Shown here: in pieces, positions 12,735 to 25,388 of the stretch
How the letters are laid out: each line of letters begins with the position of its first letter
How positions within the stretch are numbered: the stretch's first letter is position 1
From: Tolypeutes matacus
Taxonomy: Eukaryota; Chordata; Mammalia; Cingulata; Chlamyphoridae
Direction: 5' to 3'
Assembly: GCA_026826555.1 (NCBI GenBank)
Contig: JAKSZT010054334.1
Coordinates: 35,222,055 to 35,286,054, forward strand
Length of the DNA stretch: 64,000 nucleotides
Made by a program: the position numbers and the translations under genes
Notes under the pieces: generated by a model
What the model saw: the letters and a program-made list of their open reading frames with translations, nothing else
Database searches by the model: none
Told to the model about the DNA's origin: nothing

Positions 12735-14042
12735 TAACATATACTTATTATATTCCAGCCACTGTGTCAAATGTTGGCAATTTAGTGATGAACAAGGAAA
12801 ATGTGGACCCTGCTCTGCCTTCCTTGTTGAAAAAAGACCAAAATATAGTAATTGTAAATTGAGAGAAGTGTACATGAAACAGTGTATACTTGAAATGCCT
12901 GTATACAAATTGAAGTCATCTTTCCATAGGTCAATTAACAAAAGCTTCATTGAAGACATGACATTTAAGATATAAATGGAAAGATGAGAAGGAACCAGTT
13001 AAGTGAAGAGTGAAGGGATCGGTATTTCTGGAAGAGAAGATAGCAGTGCAATGGCACTGAACTGGGAAAGTGCTTGTTGTGTTAGAGGAAAGGAGAGTTG
13101 GATAGTATGCCTAGATCTCAATAGGAGAAAATATTTTTAGATGAGACTGGAGAGGTTGGTTGTAGTCAGATCACAGATTAATATGAGAGCTATTTTTAAA
13201 ACTTTATAATTTAACCTAGGAACACTGGAAAATCATTTGACACAGAAATATCATTATCTTTTTTAGGAATTAAAAAAAAAACTATTCTATTTTTGGAGAA
13301 AAAATGGAAGAGGAGACAAGCAAAAGTGAGCAAGACAGTCAGTAAGCTGGGGCAGTAAGCCAGGGAACATGATAAGAGATAGGTGAAGGAGACACTGAGG
13401 GAACATGACATAAAGAGAGTGCAAATAAATTACATTAAATTGCACAGGGTGCTAATGGATTAGATAAGGAGTAAACAAAAGAGAAGAATCAAGAATGATT
13501 CCCAGATCTCTGACTTAAGCACTTAGGTGGAAGGTGGGACCCATTTGCTGACTTAGTTATTGGGAAGTCTAAGAATAGAATTGGAAGTTCTTAAGGGGAC
13601 ACTTTGGAGAAATTGTGAAATCAATGATTTATTTTTGGACATTTTAAATATATGCTATCTATATTACCAAACTATGACAGGTAAAGTGACATATGTAATA
13701 CAAAGAATAAAACTGCAGTAGATAATGATTTGCAAGATGTTGGCACATAGTTGATATGAAAAGCTATGGGGGTGGTGATAGAGAAGAGAACAGAGGAAGA
13801 ACATCAACGTTTGGAGGTTGGGTAGAGAAGAAAAGTGTTCCATTATAAAGCAGAGAGTCGAGTCATGACATACAAAGGAAAGTAATAAATTGTATCAAAT
13901 GACATAGTGATTCAGAACAAGATACAGAAAAATATTCTTGGAATGTGACAACAGCTTGGACATTGCTGAATATGAAAAGAGTTGTTTAAATTGAGCATTA
14001 AGTAGCAAGACAGATTTCAGTGGATTAAAGTTTGAATGCAGG
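12735..14042 (-). mobile_element. L2 LINE, 3' and central part
   Basis: Antisense L2 starting near its 3' end (ATATTCCAGCCACTGTGTCA at the left) and continuing through the segments that in consensus read as the antisense of the L2 3' region (TGGCACTGAACTGGGAAAGT, GATTCCCAGATCTCTGACTT). It continues after the LTR at 14,611, so it was one element before the LTR arrived. Many indels and no open frame. Confidence 0.7.
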
Positions 14043-14610
14043 TGTAGCAGTTTGGCATTGTTTATGAATTCCAAAAATAGTTATTGGATTATGTTTGTAA
14101 ACTGGTCTGTCACAGGTATCACTTTTAATTGATTAAATTATGACTAGGACTTTGATTGGGCCACATCAGTAGGGTGTTGAGTCCCCACCCCTTGGTGGGT
14201 GGGGACTCATAGAGAAAAGACATGGCAAAGGACAGAGTTGGGAGTGTTTTGAGTTGGAGTCTGGGAAGTGAACACACAAGAGAAGAACACAGAGGAATAG
14301 AGATGGCTCCTTAGAAAGGGCAGAAGTCCTGGGGAGAGAGACAGAACCATTTACCTGAGAGTCTACAGCTGGCCTTGTGGGAAGAGCACAGCAGCTGAGC
14401 CTGGAGAGAAACAGAGCCCTGGGAAGAGAGGAACCCAAGAAGCCTGAACTCTTGGCAGATGTCAGCAGCCATCTTGCCCCAACACGTGAGAGAAGTAACT
14501 TTATGCTTTATGGCCTGGTAACTGTAAGCTTCTACCCCAAATAAATACCCTTTATAAAAGCCAACAGATTTGTGGCATTTAGCATCAGTACCCTTTGTTT
14601 GACTAATACA
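14043..14610 (+). mobile_element. MaLR-type LTR, xenarthran family
   Basis: Begins TGTAGCAGTTTGGCATTG and ends TTTGACTAATACA, giving TG...CA ends. It shares its whole length with the LTR at 33,017-33,661: TGTTTGTAAACTGGTCTGT, the CAGCCATCTTGCCCC block and TACCCCAAATAAATACCC near the 3' end. About 568 bp. Flanking pentamers are GCAGG and AAAGG, agreeing at three of five positions. Host is an antisense L2. The frames at 14,166-14,739 are antisense shadows of this repeat. Confidence 0.8.
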
Positions 14611-14935
14611 AAAGGTTAGAAAAAGGAGGAAAGATAAGTGAATGTAAACAATGGTTCTTAAAGTTTGTCCATAAATAGTAACCAGAAAATGGGACTGTGA
14701 CTTAAGGAATTTGAGAAGGTAATGGGACTCTGTTTTCAAGTATTGAAGACACTACATCATTTCTCTAAACTAATGGGAATAATTCATTAGAGGTGAGAAA
14801 TTTCTGTTGCAAGAGAGAGGAGCAATAGCCAAATAAGTTAAGTCCATGGGAAAGCAAGAGGAAATGGCATCAATAGCTCAAGTGGGGTGATCTACCTTTA
14901 TGGACAAGTATTTCTTCCACTGAAACAGAAAGAAA
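14611..14935 (-). mobile_element. L2 LINE, upstream part
   Basis: Continues the antisense L2 interrupted by the LTR at 14,043. Segments such as TGGGAATAATTCATTAGAGG and the GAAATGGCATCAA region follow the expected order. Right limit approximate. Confidence 0.55.
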
Positions 14936-15089
14936 GAACATGAAGTGATGAAGGCAAAGATAGATAGGTTTGGAGATTTACTGTGGAAATTGGGGAAATT
15001 CGTTAAATGCAACGGGGAAAATACATTTGAGCAAGAGGAGAAGTGGAAGAGCATGGAAGGAAGACTGGCTGTATCTCATACTCATTGTT

Positions 15090-15235
15090 GTACCCATTCA
15101 TTTTTGCAACAACATTCTGCATTATGCGAGTGTCAGCTATGTGCCAGGCACTATTTGAGCGTCTGGGAACACAGCAGTAAAGAGGGAAACAGTAATATCT
15201 GCTTTCATGATTACAAATTAAAACATATGCATATG
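15090..15235 (-). mobile_element. L2 3' end, second copy
   Basis: TGCATTATGCGAGTGTCAGC followed by TATGTGCCAGGCACTATT and GGAACACAGCAGTAAAGAGG is the antisense L2 3' terminus. Because a 3' end already lies at 12,735, this is a separate insertion. The 101-residue frame crossing it (14,945-15,250) is not taken as a gene. Confidence 0.75.
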
Positions 15236-15469
15236 ATTTTCTGCAGCTGAATTGAACTGCTCAGGGGCAGGCAGAGAGAAGGTTGGATGTTCTTGGAGCT
15301 GAGATGGCTTTGGGTTTGAGACTCCTTGAGTTTTTTTAAGCTAACCTAATAACTGATGTCTCTCTAAAATTGAAGAAAATAATATATAGAAGAAACATAT
15401 TTCCATTTTCCAGCTTTGTTGAATCTTAGTATTTTCCATTTTTTGCTTGCCAATTTATGAACTAAACTT

Positions 15470-15830
15470 AAAATTTCTGTAAGTGTTGAAACATCTTTTA
15501 CCTATTTATATACCATTTCTCCCTCTTTTACACTATTCTGAATTATCATTCCTCTGCATGTTTTCATAGCTTCTCTATATAGCAAAAATGTATAACATCG
15601 TCTTGCATATTTTTAAACCATATGACAAATTCCATATCATTCTACAACTGCTTTTTTTCACTCAGCATTGTTTTGTTTTTTTCAGATGCTACCATGTTGA
15701 TGCACTTAGTTCTCCATTTATTCTAATAGAGGCATGCTATTCCATGTATCAATATACAACAGTTCAGCTAACCATTTTTCTATTAGAAAGAGAATTGGGG
15801 CCATTTTATGCAATCAATTTCTAACACCAT
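15470..15830 (-). mobile_element. Old L1 3' fragment
   Basis: Antisense L1 3' region: TTTCACTCAGCATTGTTTTG, GATGCTACCATGTTGATGCA and AGGCATGCTATTCCATGTAT. The same region recurs immediately to the right from about 15,950, so two different old L1 3' ends lie side by side here. Confidence 0.6.
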
Positions 15831-15899
15831 CATGTTCTCTCTATTACCATATTCCTTTCCTTCCCAAAGGGAAGGGAAGAATATCTGTCACCTGATATC

Positions 15900-16759
15900 T
15901 GTCACCATAGATTGGTTTTGCTGATCTCTCTCTCTCTCTCTGTCTCTCTCCCCAACACATACTCTTTGTTCTTGCTTATTTCATTCAGCAGTATTTATCC
16001 ATGTTGTTGCATGATGCTATGGTTTTATTTTCATCAATGGTTAGTATTCCATTGTATGAATATATCAGAATTTGTTTATTCATTCTATTATCAAGGATAT
16101 TAGAATTGTTTCTAGCTGTGGGCTATTATGAATAATGCTCCCATGAATTATCTTGTAAATGTCTGAGTGACCTATTTGTACACATTTCTTAGTGTATGCA
16201 CCAGGAATAGAACTGTTGGACACATAGTACATGCATTTACTGCTCTATGAACATACTTCCAAAGAGTATCTGTACCAATTTTTACTTCCATCAGCGGTAG
16301 GTAGGTATTCCAGTTGCTATACATACTTGACATCCCTTAGTATTTGCTCTTTCATTTTATACTTCCGGTCAATATATGGTAGCTTTTCATTGTGGTTTAA
16401 AATTATTTTTAATAAATAATGAAGTGGAGAAAATCTTCAAATATATATTGTTTTGTTAATGGTCCAGTCAAGTCTCTTTCTTCTTTTGGATTACTTGTCT
16501 TTTGCTTATTCATTTGAAAAATTATTTTATATTCTAAACATAAGTCTTTTATCAGATATAAGTATTGCAAGTATCTTTTTTCATTTTGTACTTGCCTTTT
16601 CAGTCTTTTCATAGCTTTTTAAATGAACAGAAATTCTCAATTTAAATGTAGTTTAATTGTAAAGTTCTCATATGGTTAGTGCTTTTCATGGTCTATTTTT
16701 GAAATATTTTTCTTCAACAGAGTCATGAAAATATTATTATGTTACTTTCTAGAAGTTTT
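15900..16759 (-). mobile_element. Old L1 #1, 3' part (host of the nested stack)
   Basis: Antisense L1 3' region and ORF2 C-terminal part: TATTCCATTGTATGAATATA, GGGCTATTATGAATAATGCT, TCTTTTATCAGATATAAGTA. It breaks off at TTCTAGAAGTTTT (16,747-16,759) and resumes at the second copy of that 13-mer at 26,062 with the next expected L1 segment. This shows that the DNA between is a later insertion. Starts with a short (TC)n tract at 15,926-15,950. Confidence 0.85.
16747..16759. repeat. Left target-site duplication of the full-length L1
   Basis: TTCTAGAAGTTTT, identical to 26,062-26,074. The right copy is followed by AAGG, so the empty site reads AGTTTT/AAGG on the plus strand. That is the L1 endonuclease consensus TTTT/AA in the orientation expected for a minus-strand insertion. 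Confidence 0.9.
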
Positions 16760-18640
16760 TTTTTATTGTGGGTAAGAATCAAATTTTTCACAATACATAG
16801 CAATATTTGAAAAATGATATATAAATATATATGCGTATATGTCATTTGCTTACATAAATGTTATTTTTTTTCATATATATTTTAAAAGATGCTTAGATTA
16901 CATAAATGTTGCACAAAAATTACAGAGATTCCTATGATCTCCACCTCCCATACCTCCCATTACATCTCACATAATCTTTCATTAGTGTGGCACATCACCT
17001 GCAATGGATATACACATCCTGGGGCTTTGCCAATAAGCATAGAGCACAGTTGACATCGTAGACCACACTCTCCCCCACACAGTTCTGCATGGTATATGCT
17101 GATGTAAAATGACCTACATCCGTTGCCACAACATCACTCAGGACAACCCCCAAGTCCTGAAAAAGCCCCCGTATTACAACTGCCCTTCTCCTCCCCACCC
17201 CGAAAGCATCTAGTGGCCACTGGCTCCACCTCACTGTTATAATGTCTTCCATTGCTTGAATCACAATATGTCTACAACAGAATACCATTAAGTCCACTCT
17301 AGTACATAGCTCTTCCCCCATTCCTGAGGGGACTGGAATGGTGATGTCCACTCTACCTCCAAGTGAGAGTGGGCTTATATCCCATGGATATGGTGGATGG
17401 GATTATCCTGCCTTCAGCTGTAGGCTCTCTCCATTCTCTCTGATGGCCGTTGTCCATCATCGACTCCTTACCAGGTGACTTGGGTGAGTCCATTGAGCTG
17501 TAGAGTAGGAGTTGCAGCTCCACCGAGATTCCAGGTACAGCTGGCACATAGGCAGGTCAGAGGCTCCTACAGGTGCGACACCTCCTGTAGGTGTCTCTGG
17601 AAGTACACCTACAAACTCCAGCCTCACATATAGGTTTGAATAGAAGGGACTGATGGACCATGTGCAGGGAGGACTTATTTGAGTCCAACTCTGTCACTCT
17701 CAGGAGCACAGATTCCAAAGTAGAGCCCACTGATAAGGCATCAATCTTTGGGGCTATCCCCCCTTATATAGGACCTGGGTGTCTCCAGAGCCCTCAGGTG
17801 CCCCTCTGTGTGGGGTGATATCCACTTTGGTGTTCTATGAGATCCTACTGAGGTGTGCGTAAACGTTACCTCTGGGATGACCTCCCGACTCTTTTTGAAG
17901 TCTCTTAGCCACTTGAACTCATCTGTCTTTACCTTTTCCCCCTTTTATTCAAGGTTTTTTCAAGTCATGTTTCCAGTTGGCACTTGGTATTAATCCCTTG
18001 TTGCCAGGGAGGTTCATCCCCAGGAGTCATGTCCCACATTGGGGGAAAGGTAATGCTGAGTTTGGCTTAGAGAGAGGCCACATTTGAGCAACAAGGAGAC
18101 TTTCAGAAGGCAACCCTTAGGCACCCCATAACATTAGGCCAAGTTTCAATTACAAGAGCAAAGACTCATAAGGCTAGTCATCAATAACAAGAACCCTTCA
18201 GTGGGCCATCCTCTTTTGCCAGACACTGTTCCTGAACTCTGGGGACTATTGCTGCTCCCTTGGAGAATGTGGCAGAGCTCTCCAGGCTGGGAATACAGTT
18301 TTCCCTCATTTATTGAGTGATTGTCTACCCACCGTGACCATGCCCCATCCCTCAATCATTTGAACAATTTTATATATCTTTCATGTATATTCAGATGAAC
18401 TTACTCCCATGAATCCCCCATCCCAGACACCCCCAACCAATGATCCTCTGCAGCCCAAATTGTAACCCTTCCGTGATCTAAACTTTTCTTGACGATGAAG
18501 CCCATATAATAACCAGATACAATTAATAAGAAAATGAAATAATAATGATAAGCTTAAATGCAAGAGATAAAATACAAGGACACTCAGAAAAAAAGAACTA
18601 AAAATAAAATATAATTAATGGATTGGAACATTCAAAAAAA
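16760..18640 (-). mobile_element. Outer L1 3' UTR (second 3' end)
   Basis: Starts with T-rich sequence, then an antisense L1 3' terminus (GCTTAGATTACATAAATGTT at about 16,891) and a long 3' UTR with AGTGTGGCACATCACCTGCA, GCCACTGGCTCC (17,214-17,226) and CAGGAGTCATGTCCCACATT (18,020-18,040). The same family occurs alone at 40,991-41,968, so it is an L1 3' UTR type in its own right. Its right limit is an A/T-rich tract at about 18,630-18,690. Frames such as 16,995-17,351 on the minus strand are not L1 ORFs and I do not call them genes. Confidence 0.7.
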
Positions 18641-19813
18641 AAAGGAAAAACAAAAAAAAAATTTTTAATTATTTTTTATTTTTGTTTTTTCTCCTTTTAT
18701 CACTGCATTATCGGATGTCCAGTGTGTACTGTGACACCTTCCCCCTCTCATTCCCCAGTGTCTCCCAAATTTTCATTTAATTTTCAAAGAAGTTTTAGGT
18801 CACAGCAAAGTCACACACGGAATACTAGAGATTCCCATATACCCAAGCTCCCTCCTCCTTCTCCATCCCATATTAAAACCTTTTTTTTTTTTTCGTGGAT
18901 GGTAGCATTGTTATAACTATTATACAGATAGTAAAATATAGCTACTAAACATTGTCAATGCTTTACAGTATATTTTACAAATTAGACAGTACAGTTTTAT
19001 AATTTTTAATGATATTTACCATGTTCTACGTCCATTACTGTAAGGTAATGAAAAACATTTCCCATGACCACTAAATACCCCATTTGATCTTTCTGTTCCT
19101 TCCTCCTCCTCCCCCTGGGGCATATGACACTCCCCTGTCTTGACTCATAGGATGACAGTATTCATAGTTACATGCCCTGGGTATTCTAACCTGCCCTTCC
19201 TAATCTACCCACCTGTTAACACTGCACCACCAAACCCAGTAATATCACTACTGACCTGTCCTATCCTTCAATATGCAACTATACTCTATCACTTTACCAT
19301 AGATTATGTCCATATGGATGATGGCTCAAAGCCTGCTCTTCTGTTACTCTCCCTTGTTAACCTGTCTTTCAGACAGTGGTTCTCAGAGACTGCTCACTTT
19401 CCTCAATTCAAATCAGGTAGGTCATATACTGTTCATCCTTCAATGCCTGGCTTGCTTCACTCAACATAAGGTCTTCAAGACTCATCCATGTATTCCATGT
19501 GTTAGCACTTTATTCCTTATAATAGCTGAGTAATATTCCATTGTATGTATGTACCACATTTTGCTTATCCATTCTTCTGTTGATGGGCACTGGGGCTGAT
19601 TCCAACTTTTGGCAATTGTGAACAATGCCACTATGAACACTGGTGTGTATATATTTGTTCATGTCTTTCCTTTCAGGTCTCCTGGGTATATACACAGTAG
19701 TGGAATTGCTGGATCATATGGAAGATCTATTGTTAGTTTTCTGAGGAATTGCCAAGCTGTACTCCACAGTGGCTGGACCATTCAACAATCCCGCCAGCAG
19801 TGGATGAGGGTTC
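18641..19813 (-). mobile_element. Inner L1 3' UTR, contiguous with ORF2
   Basis: Runs directly into the ORF2 stop at 19,814. Near 18,785-18,835 a degraded version of the L1 3'-terminal motif appears (TTTCAAAGAAGTTTTAGGTC, AGAGATTCCCATATACCC), and to its right the L1 3' region with TAATATTCCATTGTATGTAT and TGGGCACTGGGGCTGATTCC. This supports an original 3' end near 18,700, with the block at 16,760-18,640 added in tandem. Confidence 0.7.
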
Positions 19814-22800
19814 CTATTCCTCAAATCCACTCCAACACTTATATTCTGCTGTTATTTTAATAGCTGCCATTGTGATGGGTGTAAGATGGTATCTCATTGT
19901 GGTTTTGATTTGCATTTCCCTAATAGCTAGTGATGTTGACCATTTTTTCATGTGCTTTTTTGCCATTTGTATTTCTTCCTTGGAGAAGTGTCTTTTCAGG
20001 TCACTTGCCCATTTTTCAAATGGGTTGTTTGTCTTTTTATTTTCAAGGTGTAGGATTTCTTTATATATGCAGGATATTAGGCTCCAATCAGATATATGGT
20101 TGCCAAATATTTTCTCCCATTGGGTAGGCTGCTTTTTTATTTTCTTAATAATGTCCTTTGAGGTGCAGAAGTTTTTAATTTTCAGGAGATCCCATCTATT
20201 TATTTTTTCTCTTGCTGCAGGTGCTTTGGCTGTGAAGTTCATGAAACCATTTCCTACTACAAGGTCCTGTAGATGCTTCCCTACATTATCTTCCAAGATC
20301 TTTATGGTTTTGACTCTTATATATAGATCTATGATCCATCTTGAGTTGATTTTTGTACAAGGTGTGAGATGATATTCTTCTCTCAATCTTTTGGATATGG
20401 ATATCCAGTTCTCCAAGCACCACTTGTTAAAGAGGCCATTCTCATTCAACTGAGTGGGCTTGGTGGACTTGTTGAATATCAGATGACTGTGTATGCGAGG
20501 ATCTATATCAGAACTCTCAATTCGGTTCCATTGGTCAGTAGGTCTATTCTTGTGCCAACACCATGCAGTTTTGATCACTGTAGCTTTCTGGTATGTTTAA
20601 AGCCAGGTAATGGGATACATCCAACTTCATTTTTTTTTTTTTTCAATATGTCCCTGGCAATTCGGGGCCTCTTACCTTTCCAAATATATTTTGTGGTTAG
20701 TTTTTCCAGTTCCTTAATATATACAGTGTTGATTTTTATTGGGATTGCATTAAATCTGTAGATTAGTTTGGGTAGGATAGACATCTTGATGATGTTTAGT
20801 CTTCCTATCCATGAACAGGGAATATTTTTCCATTTATTTAAATCTTCTTTGATTTCCTTTAACAGTGTTGTGTAGTTTTCTGTATATAAGTCCTTTACCT
20901 CTTTAGTTAAATTTATTCCTAGGTATTTGATTCTTTTAGTTACTATTGTAAATGGTATTTTTTTCTTGATTTTCTCCTCAGATTGCTCGTTATTGTTGTA
21001 CAGAAATGCTACTGATTTTTGAGCATTAATCCTATAGCCTGCAACATTACTGAACTCCTTTATAAGTTCTAGAAGTTTTGTTGTAGATTTCTCAGGGCTT
21101 TCTATGTATAGGATCATGTCGTCTGCAAATAGAAAAATTCTTACTTCTTCTTTTCCAACCTGGATGCCTTTTATATCCTTTTCTTGCCTCAGGGCTTGAG
21201 CAAGTACCTAAGGCAATGTTAAGTAGGAGTGGTGATAGTGGGCATCCTTTTCTTGTTCCCAATCTCAGAGGGAAGGCTTTTAGAATTTCACCATTGAAGA
21301 TGATGTAACCTTTGGGTTTTTCATATATACCCTTTATCATATTATGAAAGTTTCCTTCTATTCCTTTCTTTTGCAGTGTTTTTATCAGGAAAGAGTGCTG
21401 ATTTTGTCAAATGCTTTTTCTGCATCTACAGAGATGATCATGTGATTTTTTTCTTTCAATCTGTTTATGTGGTATATTACATTGATTGATTTTCTTATAG
21501 TGAACCATCCTTGCATACCCGGGATGAAACCCACTTGGTCATGGTGTATAATCCTTTTGATATGTTGTTGAATGTGATTAGCAAGTATTTTGTTGAGGAT
21601 TTTAGCATCTAGGTTCATTAGAGAAATTGGTCTGCAATTTTCCTTTCTTGTGGTATCTTTGTTTGGTTTTGGTATTAGGGTAATGTTGACATTTTAGAAT
21701 GAGTTAGGCAATATTCCTTCTACTTCTATTTTTTGGAAGAGCTTAAGCAGAATTGGTGTTAGCTCTTTCAAGAATGTTTGGTAGAATTCAGCTGTGAAGC
21801 CATCTGGTCCTGGACTCTTCTTAGTTGGGAGGTTTTTGATGACTGAGTCTATCTCTTTACTTGTAATTGGACTGTTGAGTTCATCAATTTCTTCTTTCAT
21901 CAATGTAGGCTGTTTTTGAGTTTCTAGAAATTTGTCCATTTCCTCTAAATTATCATTCTTGTTGGCATATAATTTTTCAAAGTATCCTCTTATGATACTC
22001 TATTTCTGCGGGGTCAGTAGTGATATTCCATTGCTCATTCTTTATTTTGTGTATTTGCATCTGTTCTCTCTTTTTCTTTGTTAGTCTGGCTAAGGGTTTG
22101 TCAATTTTATTGATCTCAAAGAACCAGCTTTTGGTTTTGTTTATTTTTTCTAGTGCTTTCTTATTCTCTTTTTCATTTAGTTTTGCTCTAATCTTTGTTA
22201 TTTCCTTCTTTCTACTTCCTTTAGGTTTAGTTTCTTGTTGTTTTCCAATTCCTCCAAGTGTGCAGTTAGGTCTTCAATTTTAGCTCTTTCTTCTTTTTTA
22301 ATATATGTATTTATGGCTATGAACTTCCCTCTTAGGACTGCTTTTGCTGCATCCCATAGGTTTTGATATGTTGCGTTGTTGTTTTTATTAGTTTCAAGGT
22401 AGTTACTGATTTCTTTTGAGATTTCCTCCTTGACCCACTGTTTATCTAAGAGTGTGTTGTTTAAATTTCATATCCTTGTGCCTAACCTGTTTCTCTGGCC
22501 CTTAGTGATTTCCAATTTAATTCCGTTGTGGTCAGAGAAATTACTTTGTATAATATCAATCTTTCTGAATTCATTGAGAGTTGTTCTGTGGCCTAGCATG
22601 TGGTCTATCTTGGAGTATGACCCATGTGTACTCGAGAAGAATGTAAATCCTGCTGTATTTGGGTGTTGTGTTCTGTATATGTCTATTAAGTCCAGGTCCT
22701 CTAATGTATTTTTCAGAGTCTGTTTTTCTTTATTGATTCTCTGTCTAGATGTTCTGTCTAATGATGATAATGGTGTATTAAAGTCCCCTGCTCTAATTGT

Positions 22801-23220
22801 AGAGGCATTTATTTCTCCCCTTAGTTTTTCCAGAGTTTGCCTCATGTATTTTGAGGCACCCTGATTAGGTGCATAAATGTTTATGATTATTCTCTCTTCT
22901 TTTACTAATATATAGTGTCCATCTTTGTCTCTTACAATAGTTTTGCATTTAAAGTCTATTTTGTCTGATATTAGAATAGCTACTCCTGCCCTTTTTTTGC
23001 CCATTGTTAGCTTGTAAAATTGTTTTTCAGCCATTCACTTTCAGCCTCCTTGAATCCCTCCGTCGAAGGTGGGTTTCTTGTAGACAGCATATAGATGGAT
23101 CATATTTCCTTATCCATTCTGCCAATCTGCGTCTCTTGAGTGGTGAATTTAATCCATTAACTTTCAGTGTTATTACTCGCAACGAATTTCTTACTTCAGC
23201 TATTTTTTCTTTGGGTTAAT
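19814..23220 (-). pseudogene. L1 ORF2 pseudogene (endonuclease / reverse transcriptase)
   Basis: Decayed L1 ORF2. The N-terminal AP-like endonuclease is readable in two frames: KVNGLNSPLKRRRLAEWIRK and CCLQETHL (about 23,180-23,070), a frameshift near 23,030, then GDFNTPL, YSKIDH and SDHN (22,468-23,034), so the catalytic E, D and H residues are still recognisable. The RT domain appears as [15 protein letters not shown] (21,694-21,939), [15 protein letters not shown] and [10 protein letters not shown] (21,385-21,618), RKGCPLSPLL (21,092-21,340), then a frameshift near 21,200 moves the FADD box out of frame just before 21,117. The C-terminal third (20,575-21,117 and 19,814-20,578) includes [20 protein letters not shown] and [15 protein letters not shown]. 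At least five breaks. Function is lost. Confidence 0.92.
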
Positions 23221-23289
23221 GTATGCCATATGTTGTTTTGTTTCTGTTTTTGTCTTTTTAGTTGTTTTTAAACTCTGCTCCAACTCTCT

Positions 23290-24280
23290 CTCCCTTGTTT
23301 TTTCCTTTCAACTTGTAGAACTTCCTTTAGTATTTCTTGAAGTGCAGGTTTCTTATTGGCATACTCTTAATTTCTATTTATCAGTGAATATTTTGAACTT
23401 TCCATCATTTTTGAACGCCAGTTTTGCTGGATAGAGAATTCATGGCTGGAAATTTTTTTCTTTTAGTACTATGACTATGTCATACCACTGTCTTCTTGCC
23501 TCCATGGTTTCAGATGAGAAATCAGCACTTAATCTTATTGTGCTTCCCTTGTATATGATGGTTCTCTTTTCTCTTGCTGCCTTGAGTATTTTCTCTTTGT
23601 CTTGAGTATTGGACATTTTGACAAGTATATGTCTTGGAGTTGGCCTGTTGGGATTTATACTGTTTGGGGTGCACTGTGCTTACTGGATCTGCACATCCAT
23701 CTCTCTCAATAGGGTTGTGAAGTTTTCAGCCATTATTTCCTTCAACATTCCTTCTGTTCCCTTTCCCTTCTCTTCTCCTTCTGGGATGCCCATAATGCAT
23801 ATGTTTGTGCATTTTGTGTTGTCTATTAATTCCCTGAGTCCCTGCTGGATTTTTTCTATCTTTTTGTCTATCTGTTCTATTGTCTGTTTGATTTCAGATG
23901 TATTGTCTTCCACATCACTAATTCTTTCTTCTGCCTGTTAAAATCTGCTGTAATGTGAATCCAGCATCTTTATGATTTCTTGGATTGTGCCATTGATTAC
24001 CATCATATCCGTTATCTTTTTGTGTATGTTTACAATTTCTTCAGTATGTTCTCCCAGTGTCTTCTTTATATCCTAATCTCTTCCTTCACTTCTTTAAGTT
24101 GGTCCATGATATTTGTTTGGAAAGCTTTGATTAGTTGTTCGATGTTCTGCATCACTTCCTGGTTTTTGGTTTGTTCATTGGACTGGTCCATATCTTCCTG
24201 TTTCTCAGTGTTGTTTGTAATTTTTTGTTACCCTCTAGTCATCATTTTATCTTGATGGGTTTATTCAGTTGATTAGCTTC
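23290..24280 (-). pseudogene. L1 ORF1 pseudogene (RNA-binding chaperone)
   Basis: The clearest part is the minus-strand frame at 23,680-23,913, with a coiled-coil-like EQIDKKIEKIQQGLRELID followed by NICIMGIPEGEEKGKG, the start of the ORF1 RRM. Sense sequence further along (23,640-23,540) reads RPTPRHILVKM and KEKILKAARE in another frame, the end of the RRM and the C-terminal domain. The N-terminal coiled coil lies toward 24,250 and is interrupted by stops. The position between the 5' UTR and ORF2 is as in all L1s. Non-functional. Confidence 0.85.
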
Positions 24281-25388
24281 TCTCTCTGCTCTAGAGTTTT
24301 ATTTAGGTGGTGGTTCTGCGTATGTGTTAAGTTTTCTCTGTGACACTTTTTCTTCTTGTTTTATTTCCTTGCTTCTTTCTATGTTCCTTTGAAGGCAAAA
24401 GATTAGGGCCACAGGAATCGAAAGATGTGAAAAAGGAAGAAGGATAATAGTAATATTGATAAAAGTTAGAAGAGGGGCCAAATAAGACTTGATGAAATGA
24501 ATATTTAACTCATGTAGACAGTGTAGAGTGATAGGCAAAATAGTGGAGTACCTACAATGTACTAGGAAACCAAATAGAGGAATATATATATATATATATA
24601 TATATAATGATTTAGAAGGCTCGAATTATGAGGAGGGAGAGAAAGAGTAAAGAAAGGGCTGAAAGTAAAAAGTTAATATTAATAAAAAAAGAAGAAATCA
24701 AAATTGATACAATAGAAATTGACACCCTTAAGTTGTGGACAAATGAAAAAACGTGGTATATAAGAACCACAATAGAAGGCAGAAGGCAGAAAGATGAAGG
24801 AAGGATAAAAGATAGCTTGGGATACCAAATCAATATAGACAGAGAATGGGAAATCACTGAAGAAGAAGCACAGCAAAGAAGAGACAAGCTAGCAGCGCCT
24901 AATTAAAAAAAAAATGAAATAAAAAAGAAAGGGGGAGGAAAGAGATAAGAAAAGCAAGAGACAAGAAATAAACAGAGAAAAACCACACAACCACACAGGC
25001 AAGCAGTCAAACAAAGCTAAGGAGGAACAGTATTCCTACTAGGGTCCTTGTAGATCCTCTCAGCCTGCTTGTGTTTATCAATCAATTTCCTTGCAGGGTT
25101 CTATCTGCAAGTTTTGAAGCAGATTTTAGCTATCAAACTAAATTAAAAAGAAGAATTCATTTTTCATTTTTCAAAGTGACTTTTTTTGGTGAAATACAGG
25201 TCCCACAATAAGTCCTCTTTTAGACCACCCCCTTCACCGAGGGGACCCTAACTAGGCTCGTGGAAACTAATCAAGGACTTCCCACTTCTTGGCCTCCCCA
25301 GGGGAGCTGAAGCTCTGATGCTAATTAGTGCAGAACGATAAAAACAGCCGACTCCACCCCTTCTGGAGCCGAGCTTCAGCATCACCGG

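Noticed and set aside
14166..14739. Two overlapping minus-strand frames of 90 and 142 residues
   Set aside because: They are antisense readings of a MaLR-type LTR, and the related LTR at 33,017-33,661 does not preserve them.
16995..17351. 118-residue minus-strand frame
   Set aside because: It lies in an L1 3' UTR whose sister copy at 40,991-41,968 does not keep the frame.
19749..20372. 207-residue plus-strand open frame
   Set aside because: It is the antisense shadow of the L1 ORF2 C-terminal region, which reads as real L1 protein on the minus strand.
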